This document shows positions 34,613-44,000 of a stretch of DNA of 64,000 bases, piece by piece. The stretch spans positions 372,001-436,000 of the forward strand of contig CANMSE010000001.1 of assembly GCA_947500555.1 (NCBI GenBank), written 5' to 3'. Below the pieces are notes generated by a model. That model was not told where the DNA came from. It was given only the letters and a program-made list of their open reading frames with translations, and searched no databases. The DNA is from an uncultured Fulvivirga sp. Its GTDB lineage: Bacteria; Bacteroidota; Bacteroidia; Cytophagales; Cyclobacteriaceae. Made by a program: the position numbers and the translations under genes. The number at the start of each line of letters is the position of its first letter. Positions within the stretch are counted from its first letter, which is position 1.

Positions 34613-35355
34613 TGGCTAACGAAATGTTCTTCATTATTGGGGCTCAGCGTTGCGGCACCACTTACCTTTACAAACAGCTGGATGCTCACCCTGAAATATT
34701 CATGGCCAAACCAATCACTCCTGAACCCAAATTTTTTATCCGCGAAGATTCAGTATCCCTTGGTAAGCAGTATTATTTTGACAAATATTTTAAAGGCCTT
34801 AAAGAGGAGAAAAAAATAGGAGAAAAAAGTACAAGCTATATTGAGTATCCAGAATCTGGTAAAAGAATAATGTCAATTTTTGATAAAGCAAAATTTATAA
34901 TTGTATTAAGGAACCCTGTTAAAAGAGCTGTCTCTAATTTTTTCTTCAGCAAAAAAAATGGTTTGGAAACACGAACAATTAAAGAGACTTTTATTGACAG
35001 TGATGAAGATCTTCATTACTATTCAAATACTTCTGTTTCACCGTACAGTTATTTAAAAAGAGGGATTTATCTTCCTTTTATAAAGAAGTATTCAAAAATA
35101 GTCGGACAGGAAAAGATTAAAATTATTCTATTTGAGGAATTAATCCAAAATGAGAAATATCTTCAGGAAGTATATAAGTTTCTCGATGTTAATGAAAACT
35201 TTTCTACTCCAAACTTTAGTACTAAGGTTAACCAAGCAGAAGAAATAGAATTTGTTCCTAATAATGTGATTGAAAAGCTGAAAGATTATTTTGAAACTCA
35301 TAATAAGCTTCTAGCAAATGAATATGACCTTAAGCTCAATCTCTGGAACCTGTGA
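34612..35355 (+). CDS. Sulfotransferase (PAPS-dependent)
   Basis: A 247-residue Sulfotransfer_1/3-type protein. The phosphosulfate loop FFIIGAQRCGTTYLYKQLDAHP is at the N-terminus. The PKFFIREDS and GEKSTSYIEYPES segments follow, and the 3'-phosphate motif is FIIVLRNPVKRAVSNFFFS (about residue 92-110). PYSYLKRGIYLPFIKKYSK and ILFEELIQNEKYL are classical. This is the most canonical sulfotransferase of the locus. It overlaps the GtrB-like gene by one base and the ArnF-like gene by 4 bases, so it is translated in the same lipid-sugar operon. Confidence 0.93.
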   Translation: MANEMFFIIGAQRCGTTYLYKQLDAHPEIFMAKPITPEPKFFIREDSVSLGKQYYFDKYFKGLKEEKKIGEKSTSYIEYPESGKRIMSIFDKAKFIIVLRNPVKRAVSNFFFSKKNGLETRTIKETFIDSDEDLHYYSNTSVSPYSYLKRGIYLPFIKKYSKIVGQEKIKIILFEELIQNEKYLQEVYKFLDVNENFSTPNFSTKVNQAEEIEFVPNNVIEKLKDYFETHNKLLANEYDLKLNLWNL

Positions 35356-35681
35356 GGCACTTTTTAGTATTCATAACTGTACTGATCACTATTGTTTCAT
35401 CATTAATTCTTGACTTTGCCGCAGATACCTATTCCCGAGTTAATTTCGTTGTTCTTCTAGTCATTAGTCTGGCTTTTAGCGTAAATATCTTAAAGTTTAT
35501 TGTTTGGGGAGTAATACATAAAAGGTATAATGTCAACGCCAGCTATCCGTTAACATCAATTTTTTTTCCAATAATCTATCTAATTAGTTTTTTTAAAGGA
35601 GAATCAATGATTACCTGGTCAAAAACAATAGGCATTGTATTAATAGTTATTGGACTCATTTATTTTGAAAAAAAAGCATGA
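35352..35681 (+). CDS. Small four-helix membrane protein, ArnE/ArnF-like half flippase
   Basis: A 109-residue protein with four hydrophobic helices starting at GTG 35352. The last third (TSIFFPIIYLISFFKGESMITWSKTIGIVLIVIGLIYFEKKA) has the SMR/EamA half pattern of a Pro-rich helix, a short GE turn and a closing glycine-rich helix. It overlaps the sulfotransferase by 4 bases and the next, similar gene by 4 bases. Two adjacent half-size EamA proteins are the arrangement of ArnE-ArnF, which flip a lipid-linked aminoarabinose. The specific substrate is unknown. Confidence 0.7.
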   Translation: MRHFLVFITVLITIVSSLILDFAADTYSRVNFVVLLVISLAFSVNILKFIVWGVIHKRYNVNASYPLTSIFFPIIYLISFFKGESMITWSKTIGIVLIVIGLIYFEKKA

Positions 35682-35989
35682 TAGAGTCTTACTTGTATCT
35701 AACTTTTGCATTGATTTTCACCTCACTTGGGCAGGTCTTGTACAAATATTTTTTTTTAAAAAAGAAATTCGAGATAATATTTGCTGTTCTTATAAGCTTT
35801 TGTCTCGTGCCTTTATTAAATTACAAAGCACTGATTAAATTGCCAATAGATATGGTTTACACGGCCACTGCAATCACTTTATTGCTAGTTCTATTACTTA
35901 GTAAATTTATTCTGAACGAACAGCCGACTAAAAATCAGATTTATGGTTCTGGCATAATCCTTATTGGCATAATTTTATATAACTTTTGA
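35678..35989 (+). CDS. Small four-helix membrane protein, ArnE/ArnF-like half flippase
   Basis: A 103-residue EamA/SMR-type half transporter: LYLTFALIFTSLGQVLYKYFFLKKK, LLNYKALIKLPIDMVYTATAITLLLVLLLSKFILNEQPTKNQIYGSGIILIGIILYNF. The P.....YT...L..........L.E.....Q..G..LI..GI layout is that of ArnE/ArnF and SMR proteins. It overlaps its sister gene by 4 bases (ATGA), so the two probably form a heterodimer that moves an undecaprenyl-phosphate sugar across the inner membrane for the GT-C at 31606. Confidence 0.8.
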   Translation: MIESYLYLTFALIFTSLGQVLYKYFFLKKKFEIIFAVLISFCLVPLLNYKALIKLPIDMVYTATAITLLLVLLLSKFILNEQPTKNQIYGSGIILIGIILYNF

Positions 35990-36010
35990 TTTGATTTTGG
36001 CAAAAATCCA

Positions 36011-37171
36011 TTGATTCAAGTGAAAAATTTACCAAAAAAAATAACATTCAATAAACCTTACCTCTCTGGTAAAGAGTTGTATTATGTGGCAGATGCCATT
36101 AGATCTGGCAAAACATCTGGTAATGGATTATATACCAAAAAATGCCATGATTTTTTTGAAGGAAAATTCGGTTTTAAAAAAGTGTTACTTACAACATCAT
36201 GTACTCATGCATTAGAAATGGCAGCACTACTTATAAATATTCAACCTGGAGACGAGGTCATTATACCCTCTTTCACATTTGTTTCTAGTGCTAACGCATT
36301 CATTTTGCAGGGTGCTAAAGCAGTTTTCACTGATAGTTGTTCGGATCAACCTAACATTGACGCTGAACATATTGAATCACTAATCAGCTCAAAAACAAAG
36401 GCAATTGTTGTTGTACATTATGCAGGAGTGGCATGTGATATGAAAAAGATTATGCGATTGGCGGATAAACACGGCATATTTGTAATAGAAGATGCTGCAC
36501 ATGCGATAGATAGCTATTACCAAAATGAAACTCCTTTGGGTTCCATCGGTCATCTATCTACATTTTCATTTCATGAAACCAAAAATTTAATTTCTGGAGA
36601 GGGAGGCATGTTAGTTGTCAATGATGACCAATTTGCAGAACGTGCTGAAATTATTTGGGAAAAGGGAACCAATCGCGCAGCATTTTGGAGAGGTGAGGTA
36701 GATAAATATAATTGGGTGGATATTGGGTCTTCTTATTTGCCATCGGAAATGATTGCAGCTTTTTTATATGCCCAATTAGAAAACCTAAGCAGTATACAAG
36801 AAAGAAGAAAAGAAGTTTGGAATATCTATTACGAAGGTCTGAATATCTTAAACAATAACTCAAAAGTAAGACTTCCCTTAATTCCTGACTACGCAATGAA
36901 TAATGGTCATATGTTTTACTTGGTTTGTAATAGCCTACAAGAGCGTACAGGACTAATTAATAATTTAAACCAGAATAATATTCATGCTGTATTTCATTAT
37001 ATTTCACTACATAAATCTCCCTATTATAAAAATAAGCATGATGGTAGAGAGTTGGCAAATGCTGATAAATATTCAGACCGGCTGGTAAGGCTACCTTTCT
37101 ACTATGAATTAACTAACAGCGATCAAAATAAAATTATTAAATCAATTTTAAAGTTTTATTCCAGCGTTTAG
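36011..37171 (+). CDS. wecE: dTDP-4-keto-6-deoxy-sugar aminotransferase, WecE-like
   Basis: PLP enzyme of the DegT/DnrJ/EryC1/StrS family, 386 residues. NKPYLSGKELYYVADAIRSGKTSGNG, TTSCTHALEMAALLINIQPGDEVIIPSFTFVSSANAF, EDAAHAIDS and the Schiff-base Lys in STFSFHETKNLISGEGGM are close to WecE/RffA, which makes dTDP-4-amino-4,6-dideoxygalactose. Later GSSYLPSEMIAAFLYAQLE also fits. RmlA and RmlB in this locus supply the 4-keto substrate. Start is TTG 36011 or GTG 36020. It follows the half flippases by 21 bases, linking it to the lipid-sugar module. Confidence 0.88.
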   Translation: MIQVKNLPKKITFNKPYLSGKELYYVADAIRSGKTSGNGLYTKKCHDFFEGKFGFKKVLLTTSCTHALEMAALLINIQPGDEVIIPSFTFVSSANAFILQGAKAVFTDSCSDQPNIDAEHIESLISSKTKAIVVVHYAGVACDMKKIMRLADKHGIFVIEDAAHAIDSYYQNETPLGSIGHLSTFSFHETKNLISGEGGMLVVNDDQFAERAEIIWEKGTNRAAFWRGEVDKYNWVDIGSSYLPSEMIAAFLYAQLENLSSIQERRKEVWNIYYEGLNILNNNSKVRLPLIPDYAMNNGHMFYLVCNSLQERTGLINNLNQNNIHAVFHYISLHKSPYYKNKHDGRELANADKYSDRLVRLPFYYELTNSDQNKIIKSILKFYSSV

Positions 37172-37185
37172 TTGACATTAGAATA

Positions 37186-38631
37186 ATGCTGTTTAACTCA
37201 TTAGATTTTGCAATCTTTTTACCTGTCGTTTTTGCATTTTATTGGTTCATAACAAATAGAAACTTAAACCTTCAAAATCTACTTATTGTGGCTGCCAGTT
37301 ATATATTTTATGGGTGGTGGGATTGGCGATTTTTAGGCCTCATAGTATTTAGTACAATAATTGATTATTTAGTTGGACTTAAATTGAGAAAAGAAAAGTC
37401 CGTGGTCTATCGCAAAGTATTTCTTTGGACTAGCATCTTAGTTAATTTGGGCTTACTAGGTTTTTTTAAGTATTATAATTTTTTTCTAGATAATTTTTTA
37501 ACTGCTTTTATATTTTTTGGGCAGGAAATTGAAGCAACCTCATTAAACATAATATTACCCGTTGGAATCAGTTTCTATACTTTCCAAACTTTAAGCTACA
37601 CCATTGATATTTATCGAAAAAAACTCGAGCCAACAGATAATTTTCTTGCTTTTAGTGCATTCGTCAGCTTCTTTCCACAATTGGTTGCAGGCCCTATTGA
37701 AAGGGCTTCTAACCTTCTTCCGCAGTTTGATGAAAAAAGAAGTTTTGATTATTCGCGAGCTGTTGATGGTATGCGCCAAATTTTATGGGGCCTTTCTAAG
37801 AAAATTGTGATAGCGGATAATTGTGCTGAGTATGCTAATTCAATTTTCAACAACGTTGATGACCAGTCTGGTGGAACTCTTGTACTTGGTGCATTGTTTT
37901 TTACCTTTCAGATCTATGGAGACTTTTCTGGATATTCTGATATTGCGATTGGAACTTCTAGGCTTTTTGGTTTTCGTTTGACACAAAATTTTAGCTTCCC
38001 CTATTTTTCAAGAGATATTGCTGAATTTTGGAGACGTTGGCATATCTCTCTTTCTACCTGGTTTCGCGATTACCTTTATATTCCATTAGGTGGAAGCCGT
38101 GTGAATAAATATAAAGCTATCAGAAATACTTTTATAATCTTTATCGTAAGTGGTTTCTGGCACGGGGCTAGTTGGACATTTGTTTTTTGGGGTTTACTCA
38201 ATGCCATATATTTTGTACCCCTACTAATCACAAATAGTAACAGAAAGCATTTGGATACAGTTGCAAAAGGCAGAATTATACCAAATTCGAAAGAGTTTTT
38301 AAAGATGCTGATAACATTCAGCTTGACAGTTTTTGCGTGGATATTCTTTAGAGCCGAAAATATGGATCATGCATTGAACTATATATCTGGTATTTATAAT
38401 GATCCAGGAACACTCTTATTATTTAGTCTTTATTGGAAACATAATACCATTATCACCCTCATCATTATATTTCTGGTCATTGAATGGATTGGAAGGGAGG
38501 ATCAATATGGGATTGAGAAGATTGTTGCTAGAAGAGCATGGCCAGTCAGGCATTCAATTTACTATCTCTTAATATTTGCTATATATTGTTTCGGAGACAA
38601 GGAGCAAGAATTTATTTACTTTCAGTTCTAA
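37186..38631 (+). CDS. MBOAT-family O-acyltransferase (AlgI-like)
   Basis: A 481-residue protein with about eleven membrane helices. NSLDFAIFLPVVFAFYWF at the N-terminus, PVGISFYTFQTLSYTIDIYRKKLEP, PQLVAGPIERASNLLPQF and FWRRWHISLSTWFRDYLYIPLGGSR lead to the catalytic His in VSGFWHGASWTFVFWG (about residue 325). This is the alginate-O-acetylase AlgI/DltB pattern. It hands acyl groups across the membrane to a periplasmic partner, and the following gene encodes an SGNH-like candidate 6 bases downstream. It likely O-acetylates the surface polysaccharide. Confidence 0.95.
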   Translation: MLFNSLDFAIFLPVVFAFYWFITNRNLNLQNLLIVAASYIFYGWWDWRFLGLIVFSTIIDYLVGLKLRKEKSVVYRKVFLWTSILVNLGLLGFFKYYNFFLDNFLTAFIFFGQEIEATSLNIILPVGISFYTFQTLSYTIDIYRKKLEPTDNFLAFSAFVSFFPQLVAGPIERASNLLPQFDEKRSFDYSRAVDGMRQILWGLSKKIVIADNCAEYANSIFNNVDDQSGGTLVLGALFFTFQIYGDFSGYSDIAIGTSRLFGFRLTQNFSFPYFSRDIAEFWRRWHISLSTWFRDYLYIPLGGSRVNKYKAIRNTFIIFIVSGFWHGASWTFVFWGLLNAIYFVPLLITNSNRKHLDTVAKGRIIPNSKEFLKMLITFSLTVFAWIFFRAENMDHALNYISGIYNDPGTLLLFSLYWKHNTIITLIIIFLVIEWIGREDQYGIEKIVARRAWPVRHSIYYLLIFAIYCFGDKEQEFIYFQF

Positions 38632-38637
38632 TTTTTT

Positions 38638-39495
38638 ATGAAAAAATTCATAACCAACGTTATATTCTTTTTAATTGGATTGATGGTCGTAATGCCAATT
38701 GCTTTCTCAGTCATCAGCATCAATTTGAATGAATCATTTTATGATAAAAACGCAGTTTTCATTTGGGGAGACTCTCAGGCTAATAGAGGCATTCATCTAA
38801 CTGAACTAAAAAAAAAATTAAATAAAAATATATACTCTTCTTGCCATGATGGAGCAAGTGTCTACGACTTTCTAGTTTTTACGGAACAAGTAACTAAAAA
38901 CTCCGAAGTTATTGTTGCCGTATCCAAATTAGCTCAAATTCGGAGGAAAGATTATGACTATAACGCCAGTGGATTATCTATTTGGGCACTATTTAAACTA
39001 TACCAAAACAATTACTCATTTAATGAGGTTCTGAAAGTGCTTAAGAAAAATTTAAAGCCCAAACAGAATATAAAGACAAATCATCGGGTTCCTAGATTCA
39101 AGGAGACAATGGAAATCGACTTGCCCATTTCACATTTTGAAAGCTACTACAATAAAATTCCTTCTTTTTTGGAAGACAAGCAGAGCCTTTACCTGAGTGG
39201 TATTAAAAATTTAATTCAGAAAAATTGTAAGATTTCTTTCATTGAATTTCCGTATCATCCAAAGCTTGCAAAGATTGAAGAAAAATCGCCAATTTGGCCT
39301 AAAGCCGAAGCATTTAAAGGTGACATACTTTCATTATTTGAAGAATCAAGAATGGATACAATTAAGCTAGATAATAATAGAAATGTCTTTAAAGATTTAT
39401 CTCATTTGAACTTTGCAGGCGCCTTAGACTTATCTAAGAAATTAGGAGCAAAAATTAGAGTACAGCGGGTTCCTACCATTTATGTTATTTTATAA
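38638..39495 (+). CDS. SGNH-hydrolase-like membrane-anchored partner of the MBOAT protein
   Basis: A 285-residue protein with one N-terminal anchor (IFFLIGLMVVMPIAFSV). I do not recognise the exact family, but the SGNH catalytic blocks can be read: block I VFIWGDSQANRG (Ser46 within GDS) and block V KDLSHLNFAG (Asp253-x-x-His256). The domain would lie in the periplasm. AlgJ/AlgX- and DltD-like proteins have this layout and accept acyl groups from MBOAT partners. The 6-base spacing to the MBOAT gene supports a two-part O-acylation system. The C-terminal 20 residues are basic and hydrophobic. Confidence 0.72.
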   Translation: MKKFITNVIFFLIGLMVVMPIAFSVISINLNESFYDKNAVFIWGDSQANRGIHLTELKKKLNKNIYSSCHDGASVYDFLVFTEQVTKNSEVIVAVSKLAQIRRKDYDYNASGLSIWALFKLYQNNYSFNEVLKVLKKNLKPKQNIKTNHRVPRFKETMEIDLPISHFESYYNKIPSFLEDKQSLYLSGIKNLIQKNCKISFIEFPYHPKLAKIEEKSPIWPKAEAFKGDILSLFEESRMDTIKLDNNRNVFKDLSHLNFAGALDLSKKLGAKIRVQRVPTIYVIL

Positions 39496-39508
39496 AAATG
39501 CTTTGCCA

Positions 39509-40300
39509 TTAATATGGAAAGGAATAGTTGTAATAATCTAAATCTCCGTTGTAAATTAATGTTACCAACCTTTTAGTCTCTTCATTATAGAATTTCTCAT
39601 AGTTAAGTCTTACTTTATTATTGTAAAGATTTTTCATCTCATCAAAAGAACTATTGGTTAATGATTGAAGCTCTTTATCTTCAACAAATTCCGAAGAAAA
39701 AGTTGTATTACTAGTTTTACTTTTATTATCACTTTCAAAGAAGTTTTTGACACTGTTCAGTACTGTAGAATTATCTTTGAAAATTTTAGAAACCAAAGAA
39801 TAGTAATGCTCATTCCCATCTTCAATTCGATGGAAAAAATCAAGCCTTACATTTGGAGATGATTGCAACTTAAAATGGACATCTAATGCTGGGTCATATA
39901 TATTTTCATTTAAGTAAGTCAAAAACTCCTCGAATGAGTAACCTAAGCTAAAATTCCGTTCTCTACCCAAAAAATCAAAAATTGGTTGATGAATTAATCT
40001 ATTATAGTTTTTATTCTTAAATCTAATCGATTCATTAAACTTTATCTCTACACATTTATCCAAATAAGCTGATATTACTCTTGTAAATGGGTTTCGAACG
40101 ACTGTATAAACCAAAAAGTCTGAGTAATCTCTATTAGCCAATATAGGCCAGTAGTGCCTTAAATTATGATGTGTAACTCCCTCAATATCTTCAAGCTCAT
40201 TTCTATGTAGACTAAGAAATAATTTTCTAAAAGTACTACATGCACTTTTTGGGTTGTAATAAAATATATATTGATAATTATAATTAACTAATGGTATCAT
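39509..40300 (-). CDS. Sulfotransferase family 2-type protein
   Basis: A 263-residue protein with the carbohydrate-sulfotransferase (Sulfotransfer_2, PF03567-like) pattern. The phosphosulfate loop is FYYNPKSACSTFRKLFLSLH, and the 3'-phosphate motif is FLVYTVVRNPFTRVISAYLDKC (about residue 63-84). DVHFKLQSSPNVRLDFFHRIED is the typical downstream segment. Eukaryotic relatives sulfate HNK-1, chondroitin and dermatan. It ends 3' to 3' with the SGNH-like gene and lies 3 bases downstream of another sulfotransferase on the same strand. Confidence 0.88.
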   Translation of the reverse strand: MIPLVNYNYQYIFYYNPKSACSTFRKLFLSLHRNELEDIEGVTHHNLRHYWPILANRDYSDFLVYTVVRNPFTRVISAYLDKCVEIKFNESIRFKNKNYNRLIHQPIFDFLGRERNFSLGYSFEEFLTYLNENIYDPALDVHFKLQSSPNVRLDFFHRIEDGNEHYYSLVSKIFKDNSTVLNSVKNFFESDNKSKTSNTTFSSEFVEDKELQSLTNSSFDEMKNLYNNKVRLNYEKFYNEETKRLVTLIYNGDLDYYNYSFPY

Positions 40301-40303
40301 ATA

Positions 40304-41014
40304 CTATTTAGAATTAATGCTCTCAAGTTCACTTCTGAATCTTTTTAAAGCTAAATCATACAATTCTACATCCATTTCTATAAGGCCCTCTATTTTCTTC
40401 TTAATCTCAACAGAAACATCCAGCGATCGTTTGGCCTTGTTATCATGTCGAATTTTATCCACTAAGCTGGTTCCAAATCGATGATCATATAAAAAGCAGG
40501 ACTCAGAAAAATATTCATTAATCCCAATGAAATCCAAATGTCTTATATTATCTTTCGCATTACTAAACGTCTCATCTGTCACTATATCAACTATGTTTAC
40601 CTCTCCCAAAGGCATCCCTAATACTTTTGTCTGGTAGTTTAAAATTTGTTTGGATACAAAGCTTTCATTGTTGAGCAACTTTTCAATTGTGACAGTAGGA
40701 TCTTTTGTTTTTTTTAATTTATGGCCAAGCATTGAAAGTGTTCTTTTATATGGATCGCGAATAACTGTGACACATTTGTACTCTCCTAAACTATTGCGAA
40801 GTGAATAAGGATAATGACCAACCAATACTTTATGATTTCTGAGAACATTAATGTTCTCAGCAACCCACTCCGCTTTTGGATACCATCTATTTGGGAAACT
40901 ATCTAAGTCATTACCATTTGGATAGATTGATTTCCTTTTATATTCTTCGGTTAACATCTGCCTAAAGGATGTACCGCCAGTTTTCATAATATGTACAAAA
41001 TAAATTTTATCCAT
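40304..41014 (-). CDS. Sulfotransferase family 2-type protein
   Basis: A 236-residue protein. The phosphosulfate loop is YFVHIMKTGGTSFRQMLTEEY, then VLVGHYPYSLRNSLGEYKCVTVIRDPYKRTLSMLGH with the PAPS 3'-phosphate Arg/Ser. HLDFIGINEYFSESC resembles the conserved FIGxxE block of heparan-type and related bacterial sulfotransferases. It is followed at 3 bases by the second sulfotransferase and preceded at 24 bases by the giant fusion gene whose N-terminus is also sulfotransferase-like. Substrate unknown. Confidence 0.9.
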   Translation of the reverse strand: MDKIYFVHIMKTGGTSFRQMLTEEYKRKSIYPNGNDLDSFPNRWYPKAEWVAENINVLRNHKVLVGHYPYSLRNSLGEYKCVTVIRDPYKRTLSMLGHKLKKTKDPTVTIEKLLNNESFVSKQILNYQTKVLGMPLGEVNIVDIVTDETFSNAKDNIRHLDFIGINEYFSESCFLYDHRFGTSLVDKIRHDNKAKRSLDVSVEIKKKIEGLIEMDVELYDLALKRFRSELESINSK

Positions 41015-41038
41015 TCGACTGCGTCTTTCTTGCCTTTT

Positions 41039-44000
41039 CTATATTTTCTTGCTCATAACATGTTCCAGAATCTGCATTACTCTAGCTTCAAATGTATGAT
41101 TCTTAATAATTGACTTTCGTAAGTCAGATACTTTTTTATTACCTCTTTCTTCTATTCCATCTTTAACAGCCTTTTCCAGTTCCTCTTTTGACTCATAAAA
41201 TAATAAAGAGTTCTCTCTCAAGACCTCAGAACCTTCCACTTTATCTGAAACAAGTGTCGCTCCACATGCTAATGCATCAAATATTCGGTTAGATATAAAT
41301 CCTTTCTCTCTCATATCATCCCAATGATCATTAAGAACTACTTTAGCTCCACCATAATACTTATACAATTCTGTATTGTCAATATAGCCTCCCTTGACAT
41401 ACTCATTATCAACAAGATTTTCCCATCCATTCCCGTAAATAGATAGGTCATACTGTGTTGGCAATAAGTCTGCAATGATTTTTCGATATATACCTCTCGA
41501 GTTACCCACAAATAATAACTCTGATTGAACCTGTTCTGATTCTTTAGGTATTTTAAAGACTTCTGGGTCAGTACACTGTAAAAGCGTACTGACGTTATTC
41601 AGACCTTCCTTTTCTAAATTTTTCTTCCATTTTTCAGAAGCCACAAATGCATGATCATAACTTCTGTATTCATCAAGCTCAACTTTGTCAGGATGGGAAA
41701 TGTTCCACATCATGTTGTATTGGCTCTTTTGAGGCTTGTAAACACTAAGGCCTCTTAAAACCAATACATTTTCAAAACTTAGCGATGCTTCCGAATCCCA
41801 ATCCGGAAGCAATTCGATTTTGGTTCTTATATTTTTCTTCTCAAACTCCTTTTTTAACGAGAGTGCAAAATGATAGTCTCCCCATTGGTGGGCCACTTCA
41901 ATATTAGGGACAGGTATTTTAATCACCATACTACTAGAGTAATAATGAGTAAGAACTTTTTTTATCTGACTTGCTCTATTTTGATATGTATGATGATCCC
42001 TTACCAATTGCTGTAACTCTTCGACTAGCTTATTTCGCTCAGCATCATTTTCTAAATAATATTTTATTAATTCCTCTAATTCTTCCGCATGACTAAATAT
42101 TGGTAATTTCCCTTTAAAAACATCTTCAGAGCCCAAAGTGCCATTTGTAACTACAAGCGTTCCACTCATTAAGGCATCAAAGACCCTGCTATTAACAGAA
42201 CCCCAAGGTTTCGTCACTCTGTTGGCATCATCAATCAACAACTTGGTATTAGCATACACCTTCGGCATATCTTCATATTTCACAAACCCTTTTGAATAGT
42301 CAGCTAAATGTGATATTTGATCCCAATTCTTACCATATAAGTGGAATTTGTATTGCGCTAAGTTTTTAGGGTCCAGCATTTCTATTATTTCCCTAGGGTC
42401 ATTCCAATAACTACCAGTAAAACAGTAGTCACAAACAAATTCTTTACTTTTTAAATCACGCTGAGAAAACCTCTCTTCATTTGTAGCTATTGGCATGTAA
42501 TATGCCTTCTTAAACTTCTTATTTTCTATGTAATCACAAGCCTTTTTACTTGAGGAGAAAACCAAATCGTACTGATTGAACCAATCAGAGTCAGAAAATT
42601 TGTCAAACCAATTTCTGATCCATGCAGCCTTGATTAAATTTTTATTATTACTAACCACTTTATTCAAATCATACCCGTGAAGCAATACCAAAATCATGTC
42701 TACATCTCCGTGGATGTTGTACCAGTTTTCTTCTCTTTGAGCATAAAATCGAACTTTCCAACCTAATTTGACAAATTCATTCGCCAGTTCTTTCGCAGTA
42801 AAGTAATCTCCGGCCTTTGCATACTTCCCTTGCTCAGTTACTATTATGCCAATAGTGAATTTTGGTGATTCAAGAGCATATGTATTTTTATTATTGAGTT
42901 TATCATGCCACGATTCATTTAATATTCTTCTATACCATTTATCTCTGAAATGATTTAGGTTCAACCTTCGCCTTTTTTTGACAGCTTCTTTATCTTGTTT
43001 ACCCTGAGTGCCAAACTCATTATGATATATTATAGCACCATTGGCTATTATATTTTTCTTACCTATATCTCTCAATTTTAAACTTAAATCAACATCTTCA
43101 AAACCATACATATAGTTTTCATCAAAGCCTCCAACTCTTTCAAAAACTTCTTTATTAACTAAAACACATGCCGCAGTGAGGCAGGGTTTATCATGACTTT
43201 TAGTGTGATCTATATTAAATAGTTCTTCCGAAACATCAAGATTATAGGGCCTGATAAAACCCTCCTCCCACCTAAAACCAATTCCATTATGTTGGACTTT
43301 TAAAGAGTTTGGGTTCTCAATATTTTCGGGGTAAATAAGTTTTGCACCTACAGAACCGACTTGATTCTCATTTTCTAGATACTCTTTCACAAGCTGATTC
43401 AACCAACCCTTAACTGTAATAATATCATTATTGAGAAATAGTATAAGATTACCTTTAGCTTCAGCCACAACCTTATTATTAGCTGAAGAAAATGAATCAT
43501 TATAAGTATTTTCTATTATTGAAAGATTTGATAATCCCAAATTTTCTAGAAACGAAACTGAATCGTCATTTGAAAAATTGTCAAAAACAATAATCTCATA
43601 ATTGGGGTAAATAGTATTTCTATCAAAATCTTTAAAAAGACTTTGAAGATGATTGAGTCCATTTCTATTAAGAATAATTATGCTAACTAGGGGTGTATCA
43701 ATAGATAAAGAGTGATCAAAGTTTTGTTGAATAAACTTCTCGATATGTATTTTTTTAGATTTTAACTGTCTTTTTTTATTGAAATTATTTAAGTGATTTA
43801 AAAAACAATTTTTACTTTGACGTATTACGTCAAAAAAAAGAACCTTCTTAATTCTTGAGCTAATTCTCATGCTTTGAATTCGCTCCCAATGCTCATTTAT
43901 TATTTTATCCTTATTCGAATTAATAACACTTAATCCATCTACCCTTTTTTTATGAACGGCCAATTCTCTCTTAGCTTCAGCTAATTCTTGTTTTATAAGC

